64,000 bases of DNA from contig CM074862.1 in the NCBI GenBank assembly GCA_037501455.1, positions 58,125,501 through 58,189,500 on the forward strand, given 5' to 3'. The DNA is from Lantana camara (taxonomy: Eukaryota > Streptophyta > Magnoliopsida > Lamiales > Verbenaceae). The notes beneath the pieces were generated by a model that was not told where the DNA came from, ran no database searches, and worked only from the letters and a program-made list of their open reading frames with translations. Positions 47,204 through 56,738 of the stretch are shown one piece after another. Every line of letters starts with the position of its first letter. Within the stretch, counting starts at the first letter, position 1. A program made the translations under genes and the position numbers.

Positions 47204-47913
47204 TCAGTATTCTCCCAATGATTGGAACCATTCACATAATGTTCCCGTGAATCGTGACACAAACTCGCTTAGGACAGTAGGGAGATGGGGTTCTTTGATT
47301 CTTTGGAGATCGATCCATGCTGCAAAAGATTGTAGCCTATCTTTCCTTTTTCCCACTGGGATATCATCAAAAGTGAACCATGGGCCATTTGCTGGTTTAG
47401 ATGGTCCGGAATCTACTGGATAGGATTCTGGAGGAGGTTCTTCCATTATTGGTTCATCATATCCTTGATGAGGTTGATCTTGATGGAATCCTGAGTTAGG
47501 ATCATCAGCCATGAGGATCTGAGAGATGTCTGCAACTTCATCTTCACTTTCAGTTGTCTGGGAAAAGGATCTTTCTGAGGAAGCTTCAGAATCATTATGT
47601 TGTGAAAAGGATTTCTCTGAAGAGGCTTCTGTTCCAGAGTATTGAGAACTGGAATCTTTTGAAGAGGCATCTTCATTTCTTTCAGGCTCTTCACGGATAT
47701 TAAGATTAGAAAGGTTTCTAATCCTCATTGTGGAAGAGGGATATTCTTCAACCTTTTCTTTGTTTTTCTCCTTTGAGGAAGAAGGAGTGACTTTGATTGG
47801 CTTCGGCCTTGGAGGAGGTGGCTCAAAGGGAATATCAGATACCATGAAAAATTGTTTTGAGTAATCAGGAGAAGATGGTAGGTCATAGAGAGAAGGTGTA
47901 ATGGGTGTAGGAA
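47204..47913 (-). pseudogene. Pararetrovirus capsid region, N-terminal acidic part
   Basis: It encodes a serine/glutamate-rich acidic domain (SEKSFSQHNDSEASSERSFS), which is typical before caulimovirid capsid cores. WFTFDDIPVGKRKDRLQSF and LSEFVSRFTGTLCEWFQSL follow. It ends at a TGA at 47204. Upstream the frame is lost because of the 133-bp tandem duplication at 47781-48046. Confidence 0.65.
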
Positions 47914-48046
47914 GAAGGAGTGACTTTGATTGGCTTCGGCCTTGGAGGAGGTGGCTCAAAGGGAATATCAGATACCATGGAAAATTGTTTTGAGTAATCA
48001 GGAGAAGATGGTGGGTCATAGAGAGAAGGTGTAATGGGTGTAGGAA
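47781..48046. repeat. 133-bp tandem duplication inside the viral polyprotein
   Basis: 47781-47913 and 47914-48046 are copies that differ at about two positions (ATGAAAAA/ATGGAAAA and GGTAGGTC/GGTGGGTC). 133 is not a multiple of 3, so the second copy shifts the frame. The encoded peptide is proline-rich (FEPPPPRPKPIKVTPSS). Confidence 0.9.
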
Positions 48047-49289
48047 GAAAGGGAAGTGTAGGAATGGAACTTCTCTTCCTATCTTGCTCCATGTAAGCAA
48101 GATCCTTCTTGAGTTGTCTGATGTCTCTCTCCTTATAATCAAATTCTGGACCCGTCCTTCTTAAGGAAATAAGCTGTCTGAGTTCTTTGTCAAGAAGCTC
48201 TATTCTGGCAACTACCCTTTTGTACATCTGATCAAGCTCCTGAGAGATTGTATTCACTTTCTGGTTGGTATCTTGGACATGAGATAAAACCCTATCAACT
48301 TTAGAATCAAGTTGGATTAAGGCTTTATTCTGAGCTCTGGCATTTGTGGTTTGCCAGTTCAAGACTTCTTCTCCTTGGGACAGAGAGGAAGTTGTTCCTC
48401 CATTAGGGTTGACTGTGGTAGTCTGGACATAAGGTCGGATTGCAACCTTATTTTCTGTGCTTCTTTCTGCAGGTGGAAAACTGGTGCCCAAACTGTGTAT
48501 CATCATGCAAGTTTGGCATGGTAGTGATGGCGGTGGATTGCACTGAGGCAATTCCTGTCTGCAGCTCTTCTGCTTCAGCTGTTGCTCTTCTGCCTTTAGG
48601 ATGGCTAACGCCTCATCATAACAAGACAAGGGTTGTGCGCCTGTCGGTGGATCTGGATCTGGTTCTTTTGGTTTATAGGTCCTACAAGGAAGACCTTTCT
48701 TTCTTGCTTTCCTTCGTCTTTTTCTCCGACTAGCCTCACTTTCATCATCGTCGTCGGAGTCTGATTCTTCATCGCAAGAACATCTAGGGTCACACATGGA
48801 TGGGTCGGCATCCCATACGAAGTGGCCATCAACTTTGTCTGTGTAAGACTCCTTTCCATCGGGGAAGAAGGAGTTTACCGGCAGATACCCTAGGATAGGG
48901 TATGTTTCTCTGCTTGTCGGTACCACTGGCTGAATCATCAGCTGTTTGAAGATTGGACTTGAGGAAGATGGAGTATCTTCCTGAGGTTGCTTGAAGATGG
49001 TTTTGGTTCTACCATCTGACATCTTCTGGAACTCATAGGTTGTAGATCTAACTGACTCATGAGTCTGTTGAAGTGACTCATAGTTTGTGATCCATTCTGT
49101 TGGCATCAACCTTTCTAGTTCCTTTCTGGGAATCTGTCTAGGAACCTGGACGATAGTTGGAGTATCCGATCCAGAGTTTGCTAGAATAATTAAAGCGTCT
49201 GGGGATCCAGATCCTTGAAGATCTAGACCATGGTTCTGCAACCTGTAGACAAGCTGGTGATGGAGAGTAGTTGTTACTGCTGTAGCTAC
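47914..49289 (-). pseudogene. Pararetrovirus linker between movement protein and capsid
   Basis: This frame is continuous with the movement protein apart from a TAA at 49290-49292. It holds a low-complexity acidic-then-basic stretch (CSCDEESDSDDDDESEASRR, then a KRRRKARKKG run), a cysteine-containing segment, and a heptad-type coiled coil (SKVDRVLSHVQDTNQKVN, then ELDQMYKRVVARIELLDKEL). A proline-rich stretch where the tandem duplication begins ends it. Coiled-coil virion-associated regions are common in this family, but this assignment is tentative. Confidence 0.6.
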
Positions 49290-49930
49290 TTATTCTGCTC
49301 CAGTGATTTGGACTTGAACTTTCAAGGCGTTGGGAAGATTAGCATCTCCCAAGGACATGGCAAAATTGGGGAAGTAAGTCAAGACTGCACTTCCGCTGTT
49401 GAGAGTGGTGACCACTGTCCCGATAACGGCATCCTCATACTTCAGGTATCTGGTATCCAGCAAGGCCAGTCTGGCTGTTACTGGAAGACCTTTTCTCCCT
49501 TGGTAAGAGAGAATAAGACGAACGGCTCCGAAGTGGAGGTGTGTGTATCGTTCCTGTCTCCAGGAAGATATGAACTCTGAAGGGATGGAGAGAGTAACGT
49601 ATTGCTCTCGCTTGGAATATTGTAGATCACACTTATCCAGTTTGGAAGATTGGACAAACTCTTTTGTTTGTGAAGGTCGGTTGGAGGAGATCAAATATCT
49701 GATTCCTCTCGGAGAACCTCTTTTTCTGTATATATTGTAGGGACTGACTACAGGTGGAATAGTTTGTTCTATAATGGCATTTTCTGGGATAGTAGAGTAT
49801 TCTACAAGGTTTTCTATTTTGCTGGTAGAGTGACGAGGAAGGGAAAGAGAAGAGGAAACTGAAATCAACTGATCAGGAGATGTATCCATAACTGAAATCA
49901 ACTGATCAGGAGATGTATCCGTAGCTGGAG
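49290..49930 (-). pseudogene. Pararetrovirus movement protein
   Basis: About 210 residues. The C-terminal half has the conserved block of 30K-type caulimovirid movement proteins (LPVTARLALLDTRYL, later TVVTTLNSGSAVLTYFPNF). The N-terminal part has two copies of an 11-residue unit ending DTSPDQLISV, from a 33-bp tandem duplication at 49859-49924. No ATG begins the frame: similarity to the second copy (21222-21646) stops at 49930, so this end is an integration or rearrangement break. The frame ends at a TAA (49290-49292) beyond which the same frame continues. Confidence 0.82.
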
Positions 49931-50580
49931 TGGCTATCTCTACCAATAGTAAGGTCTCTCAAAACAACTGTGTAGTTATCAATGAAGAATCATTAAACAA
50001 TCCTGCTTTGATACCGTTGTTTTAAATGATGTCCCCCATCCTTAATATTTGGTAAAGTTAGCCCTCAATAACATCATCACCAAAATTCTATAGTTTATAT
50101 AGTTTACCCTTTTCCTTTAGTACAAGTATAGCTACCATCGTTGGTGTATTTATAATAATCTGTCCTCCACTAGAGAATCTCTAAATGATATAAGTGCCTC
50201 GATTTCTTCAATGCTACCGCATGTTATCTAGACTTAGAAATTTTGGGGTTCTTATAAAGTATGTCACTCCCGAGCACCTCCAAGTAGTTAAGTATATATC
50301 CCAAAGGCACCTCGATAATTAAAAGATCTCTTATCTTCTTTGTATACAAATGTCTTCTTTTATCCACCCTATGCCCTGACTATGTTAGCTCGATTGCATA
50401 TTTCTGGTCAACCCATATTCAGATTCCGAAGTGGCTTCAACTAAACAGCACTCGGTGGATGAACACCTAAATTACAACCATTAGTCTAATGCATGTGGGG
50501 TTAGGGATGTGAATGGCATACACTCATTAATCAACAAGGAAGACAATCAAGCACGTAGGACAAAGGTTCAAATTTAATTT
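49931..50580. other. Unassigned sequence right of the pararetrovirus
   Basis: AT-rich and non-coding. A degenerate PBS-like GGTATCAAAGC occurs on the minus strand near 50006-50016, but no LTR edge adjoins it. Nothing else recognised. Confidence 0.4.
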
Positions 50581-50626
50581 ATAATTTAATCCAATGCATG
50601 ATGCACGTGCTATGAATGCAGGATAC

Positions 50627-50794
50627 CTGTTTCCATAATATTAGCATCGAAGCCTTTGTTGAATTCTTGTAGAGATTCATTTGCTTTTCATCCAAGTAGT
50701 CAGAAGATGGAAGTTTCAAATCCTCCTTCACAAATTTGTAGAAGTGGGAAGTGTTGTCTCGATCAACTTCAATTTTTGGCATCGAGGCAACACC
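50627..50794 (-). pseudogene. Exon-like segment, 56 codons
   Basis: On the minus strand a 168-bp open stretch is bordered by an acceptor-like TTACAG and a donor-like CAG/GTATCC, with an exact codon count. It reads GVASMPKIEVDRDNTSHFYK, then FVKEDLKLPSSDYLDE, and ends ILWKQ. Composition is that of an ordinary soluble protein and unlike gag or pol. The family is not recognised. It lies downstream of a retroelement PBS (51102), so it could be a captured host exon or a remnant of an unfamiliar element protein. Confidence 0.35.
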
Positions 50795-51101
50795 CTGTAA
50801 TTCACAAATTGAATAAATATCTATGCATGCAGGTTAGTACGTGGATATGTCAAGTAATAAAAGTAATTAAGAGCACCTAATTAATGTAGATGCAACAAGT
50901 AATTTACTAAAATTTAAAGCATAACAATGATAATTTTGCAAAAATCGTAATCATAGTGTCCACACAATCGCATAAGCTCAGACAAATTCATGCAGAGTAG
51001 TCAAAATTTCACATTAGACAAATGCAATGCACAAGTATTCCTACGTCGTACGACCTAAACTGACACGACACGACTCCAGAGCACCGGTTCTGAACCAGGT
51101 A

Positions 51102-51113
51102 GCTCTGATACCA
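51102..51113 (-). promoter_or_regulatory. Primer-binding site, minus strand
   Basis: TGGTATCAGAGC on the minus strand, 7 nt from the LTR edge at 51121. Confidence 0.8.
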
Positions 51114-51120
51114 CTTAAGA

Positions 51121-51490
51121 TGTAGCACCCCAAGCGGTGGGGCACCACACCCCCGCACCATGACCCGACACGTGTACGAAATGGAAAGTCCGCACACGCA
51201 CCAAGTAATAGTGAACTGGTGACAAACAAAAAAAAAAAAAACCTAAGCTAGGCGGTACCTAAACCCTGTACAAGTAAAATAAGCAAAACCTGAATGCGGA
51301 AGCGATGCAAAATATGAACTATCAAAAACTTTAATCAACAAGCATAATTAAACGGGTTCAACTAAATCCACGAACCTATCCTAACCTGTCTCGAATTTCA
51401 AACATACAAATCATAAGTACCAACTTGCATAATATATGTATATACATAGTTTCCTACACAAATCAAAACAAAGTACTTAACAAACCAATT
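51121..51490 (-). mobile_element. LTR 3' end of a minus-strand gypsy element, cut by element 4
   Basis: On plus it begins TGTAGCACCCCAAGCG with the terminal block of the large LTRs, and later has GGGTTCAACTAAATCC, which matches (reverse complement) GTTGAACCCG in the element 3 LTR. It stops at 51490 where the LTR of element 4 begins. Non-coding. Confidence 0.65.
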
Positions 51491-52216
51491 TGATGTGAAT
51501 CATAAAACAAGGCCACACTTTGATCCAAATGATGATATGATCACAACTCAAAATGAACCAAGTTATGTTGGACCTATCACAAGGTCACGGTCCAAAAGAA
51601 TGCAAGAGGAAGTTCAATCTCTTTTTATCCAAATAACTCAAGAAGAGCCCCAAGAAGACAAGTATTCAGCTGGATCCAATCCACCTTGTTTCAATATCTT
51701 AGTGATCGAATTTTTAAGCCCAAATTGTGTTAAGCTTATTGTAATTTGGCCCTGAACTATTATATTATACTTTGGGCCATCTTTTTATTTATTTTCCATG
51801 TATTTAGATTAGGTTAAGCCCATTTTTATTCAGTCTACAAGGAAGGTGACGGGATTAGCTTGTCTCTTTGAATTCTGAATTGTCACTTAGAATTCCCATG
51901 CATGCATCTTTATATTTCAGCCTTGTATTTCGTTTTTTCAGTCAACTCTTAATGAATTTGTCATTCAAGTGAGTTCAACTCTCTAGTTCTTGGCTAACGT
52001 CATTAGGGTTTCAAGCCCTCCACTGGATAATGTCATTTCCTGACTCATTATAGTCGACGGGGTGCATTACTTTTCAAATCTGATAGTGTTTGGTTCCTTG
52101 CTCATTATAGCAAACGGGTCACACTCCTCAATTTTAACCTTGAAGTGGACGATCGAAAATCAAGAACTCCAAGTATTGGTATAGGGTTTCACGGCAAGTA
52201 CGTGGAGTTCGTATCA
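51491..52216 (+). mobile_element. 5' LTR of gypsy element 4 (726 bp), containing a pol C-terminal frame
   Basis: Begins TGATGTGAATCAT and ends GTTCGTATCA, with TGAT/ATCA terminal inverted repeats. A PBS-like site follows at 52219. The first 265 bp encode an in-frame peptide, DVNHKTRPHFDP, then GPITRSRSKRMQEEV. This is the C-terminal tail of plant gypsy pol and is also seen in the homologous minus-strand LTR at 61004-61601, where it follows the polypurine tract in frame. The 3' end of the pol gene is therefore encoded in the LTR itself. Confidence 0.75.
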
Positions 52217-52218
52217 TT

Positions 52219-52231
52219 TGGTATCAAGAGC
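52219..52231 (+). promoter_or_regulatory. Primer-binding-site-like sequence of element 4
   Basis: TGGTATCAAGAGC, the initiator tRNA-Met complement with one extra A, 2 nt after the LTR end. Confidence 0.65.
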
Positions 52232-52766
52232 TTAGGTTTCCATACAAGGTTACTTATCCTTATCTTTATTTTTTGTGTAATTTCGTTTCTCTTGTTATTT
52301 TGGCTACAAAAAGATCAAAAAAAAAAAAAAAAAAAAAAAAGAGATCTTCGAAAAAGGCTTAAAAACGCATACAAAATAAACAAAAAGAGAAGTAAAAGCC
52401 GCGTTTAAAAAAAAACAGAGAAAGAGGGCAGCTTTGTTTCGGTAATATTCAAATCACATAGTTACGTTTGTATGCATCATTTAAACGGTTCATTTGTGTC
52501 ATTTTTTCGCACCCTTTTTAATTCATCTTAAGGGATTATTTGGTTGAGGAATATGAAACTTCTTGTGACTTTCTTCAAAGAATTGAGAGTAAAGAGTGGA
52601 AAAAGGCGTGAGATTGTGAGCCTAGTAGAGGGGAAAAAAGCCATAATTTGAGTGATACACGAGGGGAGTGAACATCAAAAGAGTGTAAACACGTAAGGGA
52701 GTGTTTGTGAGGTGTTTTTCCTAACCTTTGTTTTGCAGGTACAATATAGCCGAAAATCAACCTCCA
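52232..52766 (+). mobile_element. Leader of gypsy element 4
   Basis: Non-coding, with a poly(A) run at 52317-52340. No other feature. Confidence 0.55.
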
Positions 52767-53831
52767 ATGGACCTAGCTTTTACATTACAAGCTATGCAAC
52801 AACAATTTGAACGTATGAATTTGCAATTCAATGAGATCCGAGAACGTTTGGATCAAAATGATGAAAGGATGACTCAAATTCAAAACGGAAGGGTAAATCA
52901 AAGGCAACATAATCTACAGAATGAATTTGAGGATGATTCCTTTGATGATGCAGCCTCAAGTGCATCCTCAATAAGAGACCGTAGACGACCAAGGCACCAC
53001 CAGCCACGTAGGGGAAGAGAGGGAATTGATAACAATCTTGGTTCTATTAAACTCTCTATTCCTTCATTTAAAGGGCAAATTGATCCGGAGGCCTATATTG
53101 AATGGGAGAGAAAAACGGAAATGGTGTTTGAGTGTCATAACTACTCGGAGGAAAAGAAGGTTAAGCTTGCAGCCGTGCCCTTAACGGAATATGCTATTGT
53201 ATGGTGGGACCAATTGATGCTAAATAGGAGGAGAAGTGGTGAGTATCCTATTGATAATTGGAATAAGATGAAAGTGGCCTTAAGGAAACGTTTTGTACTT
53301 CCTCATTACTACCGTGACTTACACCTCAAATTACAAAGTTTAAGGCAAGGATTCAAGACCGTAGAGGAGTACCACAAAGAAATGGAGATGGCCATGATTA
53401 GGGCAAATGTGGAGGAAGATCGAGAGGCAACTATGGCTCAGTTCATATGTGGTCTCAACCGAGAGATTACAAACATAGTGGAGCTTCATCACTATGTTGA
53501 ACTTGATGAAATGGTTCATATGGCTATCAAAGTTGAAAGGCAACTCAAGAAGGGGCGTACGGTTACTAAACGTGATGAACAAAACCCTTCTAAAGCTAAG
53601 TGGATTTCTACTTCAAAAGCACCCGAAAAACAGCCCAACCCTAAGGAGGATCCACCCGTGGCTAAGGGATCATTTGAGAAAGGTAATACTTCTACTCAAC
53701 GCTCTCGTGATATTAAATGTTTCAAGTGTCATGGATCAGGTCATATTATGTCACAATGTCCAAATAAGAAGTCCATGATCATGTTGGATAATGGAGAGAG
53801 ATTGAAACTGAAAGTGAGGGCCATGAAGTAG
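52767..53831 (+). CDS. gag: Gypsy element 4 gag
   Basis: 354 codons from the ATG at 52767 (MDLAFTLQAMQQQFERMN); an in-frame upstream extension to 52728 is possible but has no gag character. The order is an N-terminal coiled region, an acidic/serine stretch, a basic RRRPRHHQPRRGRE segment, and the retrotransposon gag block (FKGQIDPEAYIEWERKTEMV, then WWDQLML and ANVEEDREATMAQFICGLN). A CCHC knuckle, CFKCHGSGHIMSQC, begins at residue 318. It packages element RNA. The frame then closes at a TAG; comparison with the family suggests a shift near 53795 that cuts it from the protease. Confidence 0.85.
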   Translation: MDLAFTLQAMQQQFERMNLQFNEIRERLDQNDERMTQIQNGRVNQRQHNLQNEFEDDSFDDAASSASSIRDRRRPRHHQPRRGREGIDNNLGSIKLSIPSFKGQIDPEAYIEWERKTEMVFECHNYSEEKKVKLAAVPLTEYAIVWWDQLMLNRRRSGEYPIDNWNKMKVALRKRFVLPHYYRDLHLKLQSLRQGFKTVEEYHKEMEMAMIRANVEEDREATMAQFICGLNREITNIVELHHYVELDEMVHMAIKVERQLKKGRTVTKRDEQNPSKAKWISTSKAPEKQPNPKEDPPVAKGSFEKGNTSTQRSRDIKCFKCHGSGHIMSQCPNKKSMIMLDNGERLKLKVRAMK

Positions 53832-54553
53832 ACCATGATTCACCGGATGAGGAGAGTGATGTTGAGCATGCGGTTGTAGGGCAAAGTTTGGTGATACTTA
53901 GGGCTTTACACATGCAAACCCTAGAGGACAAGGATGAACAGCAACGAGAGAACATCTTTTACACTCGGTGCCATGTTAGGGAACGAGTGTGTGGATTGAT
54001 CATTGATGGAGGGAGTTGTTTGAATGTTGCTAGCAAATTGTTGGTAGAGAGGCTCGGACTCAAAACCTTGAAGCATCCGAAACCATATAAGCTCCAATGG
54101 CTCAATGAACTTGGTGAGTTGAAGATAACAAAACAAGTTCTCATTTCTTTTTCCATTGGTAAATACACGGATGAAGTACTTTGTGATGTGGTACCTATGC
54201 AAGCCGGATATATTTTGCTTAGGAGGCCGTGGCAATTTGATAGGAGGACATTGCATGATGGATACAAAAACAGGTATAGTTTTACCAAAGACGGCCGAAA
54301 CATCATTTTGGCACCTCTACCACCCAATCAAGTGTACAAAGAACAATGTCAATTGAAAGAGTCTATTTCAGCCTCTCCTAAACGAAATGATTGTAATAGT
54401 GAATGTGAAAAAGAAGGAGAAAAAAAAGTAGTTGAAAAGAAGGAATGTGAGAAGGGAGGAAAAAAAGAAGTTGAAAAGAAAGAAAAGAAGAAAATGAGTT
54501 TCCTCACAAAAGAAAAAGAAATTGAGAGTGTTTTTAAAAAGGAAAGTTGGTGA
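53832..54553 (+). pseudogene. pol: Gypsy element 4 protease region, frameshifted
   Basis: It lies in a different frame from gag. An acidic linker is followed by LIIDGGSCLNVAS, the aspartic protease active site in its DGGS form, then KPYKLQWLNELGELKITKQ. The end is an unusual lysine/glutamate-rich run (54400-54510). It closes at a TGA at 54551, where RT starts in yet another frame. It would cleave the gag-pol precursor. Confidence 0.75.
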
Positions 54554-55872
54554 TGATAATGATGTATAAGAAGACCATCTTATCTTCTAATGACACCCCT
54601 CCCCTACCTAGTATTGCTTCCTCTCTTTTGCAGGAGTTCAAAGATGTGTTTCCGGAGGAAATTCCACCCGGATTGCCTCCAATTCGTGGGATAGAGCACC
54701 AAATTGACCTAATTCCAGGGGCTGCAATTCCAAATCGACCAGCCTATAGAAGCACCCCTCAAGAAGATAAGGAACTCCAAAAACAAGTCGAGGAATTGCT
54801 TGAGAAAGGGTACATACGTGAGAGTATGAGTCCATGTGTTGTTCCGGTTCTTTTAGTGCCTAAAAAGGATGGTACTTGGCGAATGTGCGTGGATTGTAGG
54901 GTTGTCAACAAGATCACGGTAAAGTATCGTTATCCTATACCTCGCTTTGATGATATGATTGATGAATTACATGGTTCTACAATTTTCTCTAAGATTGATT
55001 TGAAAAGTGGATATCATCAAATACGTATGCAAGAAGGTGATGAATGGATAACGACATTTAAAACAAAGCATGGATTGTATGAATGGTTAGTAATGCCCTT
55101 TGGTTTAACTAATGCACCTAGTACATTCATGAGATTGATGAATCATGTGTTACGTGCTTATATTGGCAAGTTTGTAGTCGTTTGTTTTGATGATATATTA
55201 ATTTACAGCCATAACTTGCATGAACATGTTGAGCATTTGAAAATGGTACTTGAGGTGTTAAGAAAAGAGAAATTGTATGCTAACCTCAAAAAGTGTAATT
55301 TTTACATGGATAGAATTGTGTTTCTTGGATTTGTTGTAAGTGCAGGTGGTATTGAAGTAGATGAAGAGAAGGTGAAGGCAATTAAAGAGTGGCCTACACC
55401 TAAGTCCATTACGGAAGTTCGAAGCTTTCATGGCTTAGCCGGATTTTATAGGAGATTTGTGCCCAATTTCAGCACCATTGCACATCCTTTGACTGAAGTT
55501 ATCAAGAAGAGTGTTGGATTCAAGTGGGGGGAAGCTCAAGAAAAGGTATTTCAAACATTGAAGCCAAAGCTAAGTTCAGCTCCTCTTTTACTTTTACCGA
55601 ATTTCTCTAAAACCTTTGAAATCGAATGTGATGCTTCCGGTATTGGTATAGGGCCACGCTTATGCAAGAAAGGAGGCCAATCGCTTACTTTAGTGAGAAA
55701 TTAAATGGAGCAGCCTTGAACTATTCCACCTATGACAAGGAATTGTATGCTTTGGTTCGAGCCCTAGAAACATGGCAGCACTATTTGTGGTCAAAAGAAT
55801 TCATCATTCACTAGGATCATGAGTCCTTGAAGCACTTGAAGGGGCAAGGGAGCTTGAACCGGAGGCATGCTC
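54547..55872 (+). pseudogene. pol: Gypsy element 4 RT and RNase H, frameshifted and truncated
   Basis: RT is open from 54547 to about 55664: [20 protein letters not shown], then [18 protein letters not shown] and [15 protein letters not shown]. The active site is CFDDILIYS and the connection [17 protein letters not shown]. RNase H starts [11 protein letters not shown], shifts frame near 55664, continues [19 protein letters not shown] and meets a TAG at 55813. The element is cut at 55872 by the start of another LTR, so integrase is missing here. The motif set is chromovirus-like, and the short LTR favours a Reina- or CRM-type element over Del/Tekay. Confidence 0.82.
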
Positions 55873-56738
55873 TGTAACGCCCCCTGTTTTCACACGTGCA
55901 AGTAAGAGTTACGTGCGCAATTACATTTAATTATATGAGTTTATATCTTGTTTTACTAATTGAATTTGTTTCTAATTTGATTTAATTGTTTAAATTTTAT
56001 ATGAATTCTAATTTGAGTTATGAACATATGAATGAAATTGTGAGATTGTGACTTTCATGGATCCGGTGATCATTGAATGAAATTATATGTTTCGTGTAAT
56101 CGTGGACTTGATTGTAACTTATTTGAATGTTTTGGACTCAATTGGAAATTGAGTTTGGGCTTAATTGCCACTTTTTGAAAGTTTAGGGACCTATTTGTAT
56201 ATAGGCAACCCTGAACGGTTTTCGCGATATCTTGAGCTCCGGACCTCGAAATCGAGATCCGTAACCGGCGTTGAACTTGTTTCGACGTTACCTATCCATT
56301 AAACTTGACCTTATACTTTTTCGATACCGTTTGAACCTTCGACAACGAACTTTTCCACAACCTCAACCCTATAATTGTTTGAACCGTTTACTAAACGAAC
56401 CAGACTTGAACCGACCCGTATTCTACCCATTTAATCACTAAATATCAGCATTCTTATCTTCTTGCTCCACTTCATTCATCGATCATCACCATTCCAAGAG
56501 GGAGAGGAGAGAAAGCTTCAAGAAACCCTTGTTTTGATCAACCAACTTTGAGCTCAAGATTAACCAATCTTCCAATCTTCTTCGAAGGTAATAAGTGATT
56601 TGAAATCTCCATCTTGTCCTCTATATGTTCATCTAAGTGAACATGACAGAAGTTGGGGAATTGATATGGTTTGAGTGAAAGCATGATTTGGGGTTTGATC
56701 TTGAACTTGGAATTTTAATGGTTTTAGATGATAGTTGA
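55873..56738 (+). mobile_element. 5' end of another gypsy-type LTR, plus strand
   Basis: Begins TGTAACGCCCCC, then TTTTCAC and GTGCAAGTAAGAG, a start resembling that of the element 3 LTR. It interrupts the RNase H of element 4 and is itself interrupted at 56739. No end or PBS is seen in the window. Non-coding. Confidence 0.6.

Noticed and set aside
50006..50016. Second viral PBS (GGTATCAAAGC, minus strand)
   Set aside because: It has two deviations from the initiator tRNA-Met site, no leader or LTR edge next to it, and lies beyond the point where viral similarity ends.
52145..52408. 87-codon frame ending in a lysine run
   Set aside because: The lysines come from a poly(A) tract in the leader of element 4.
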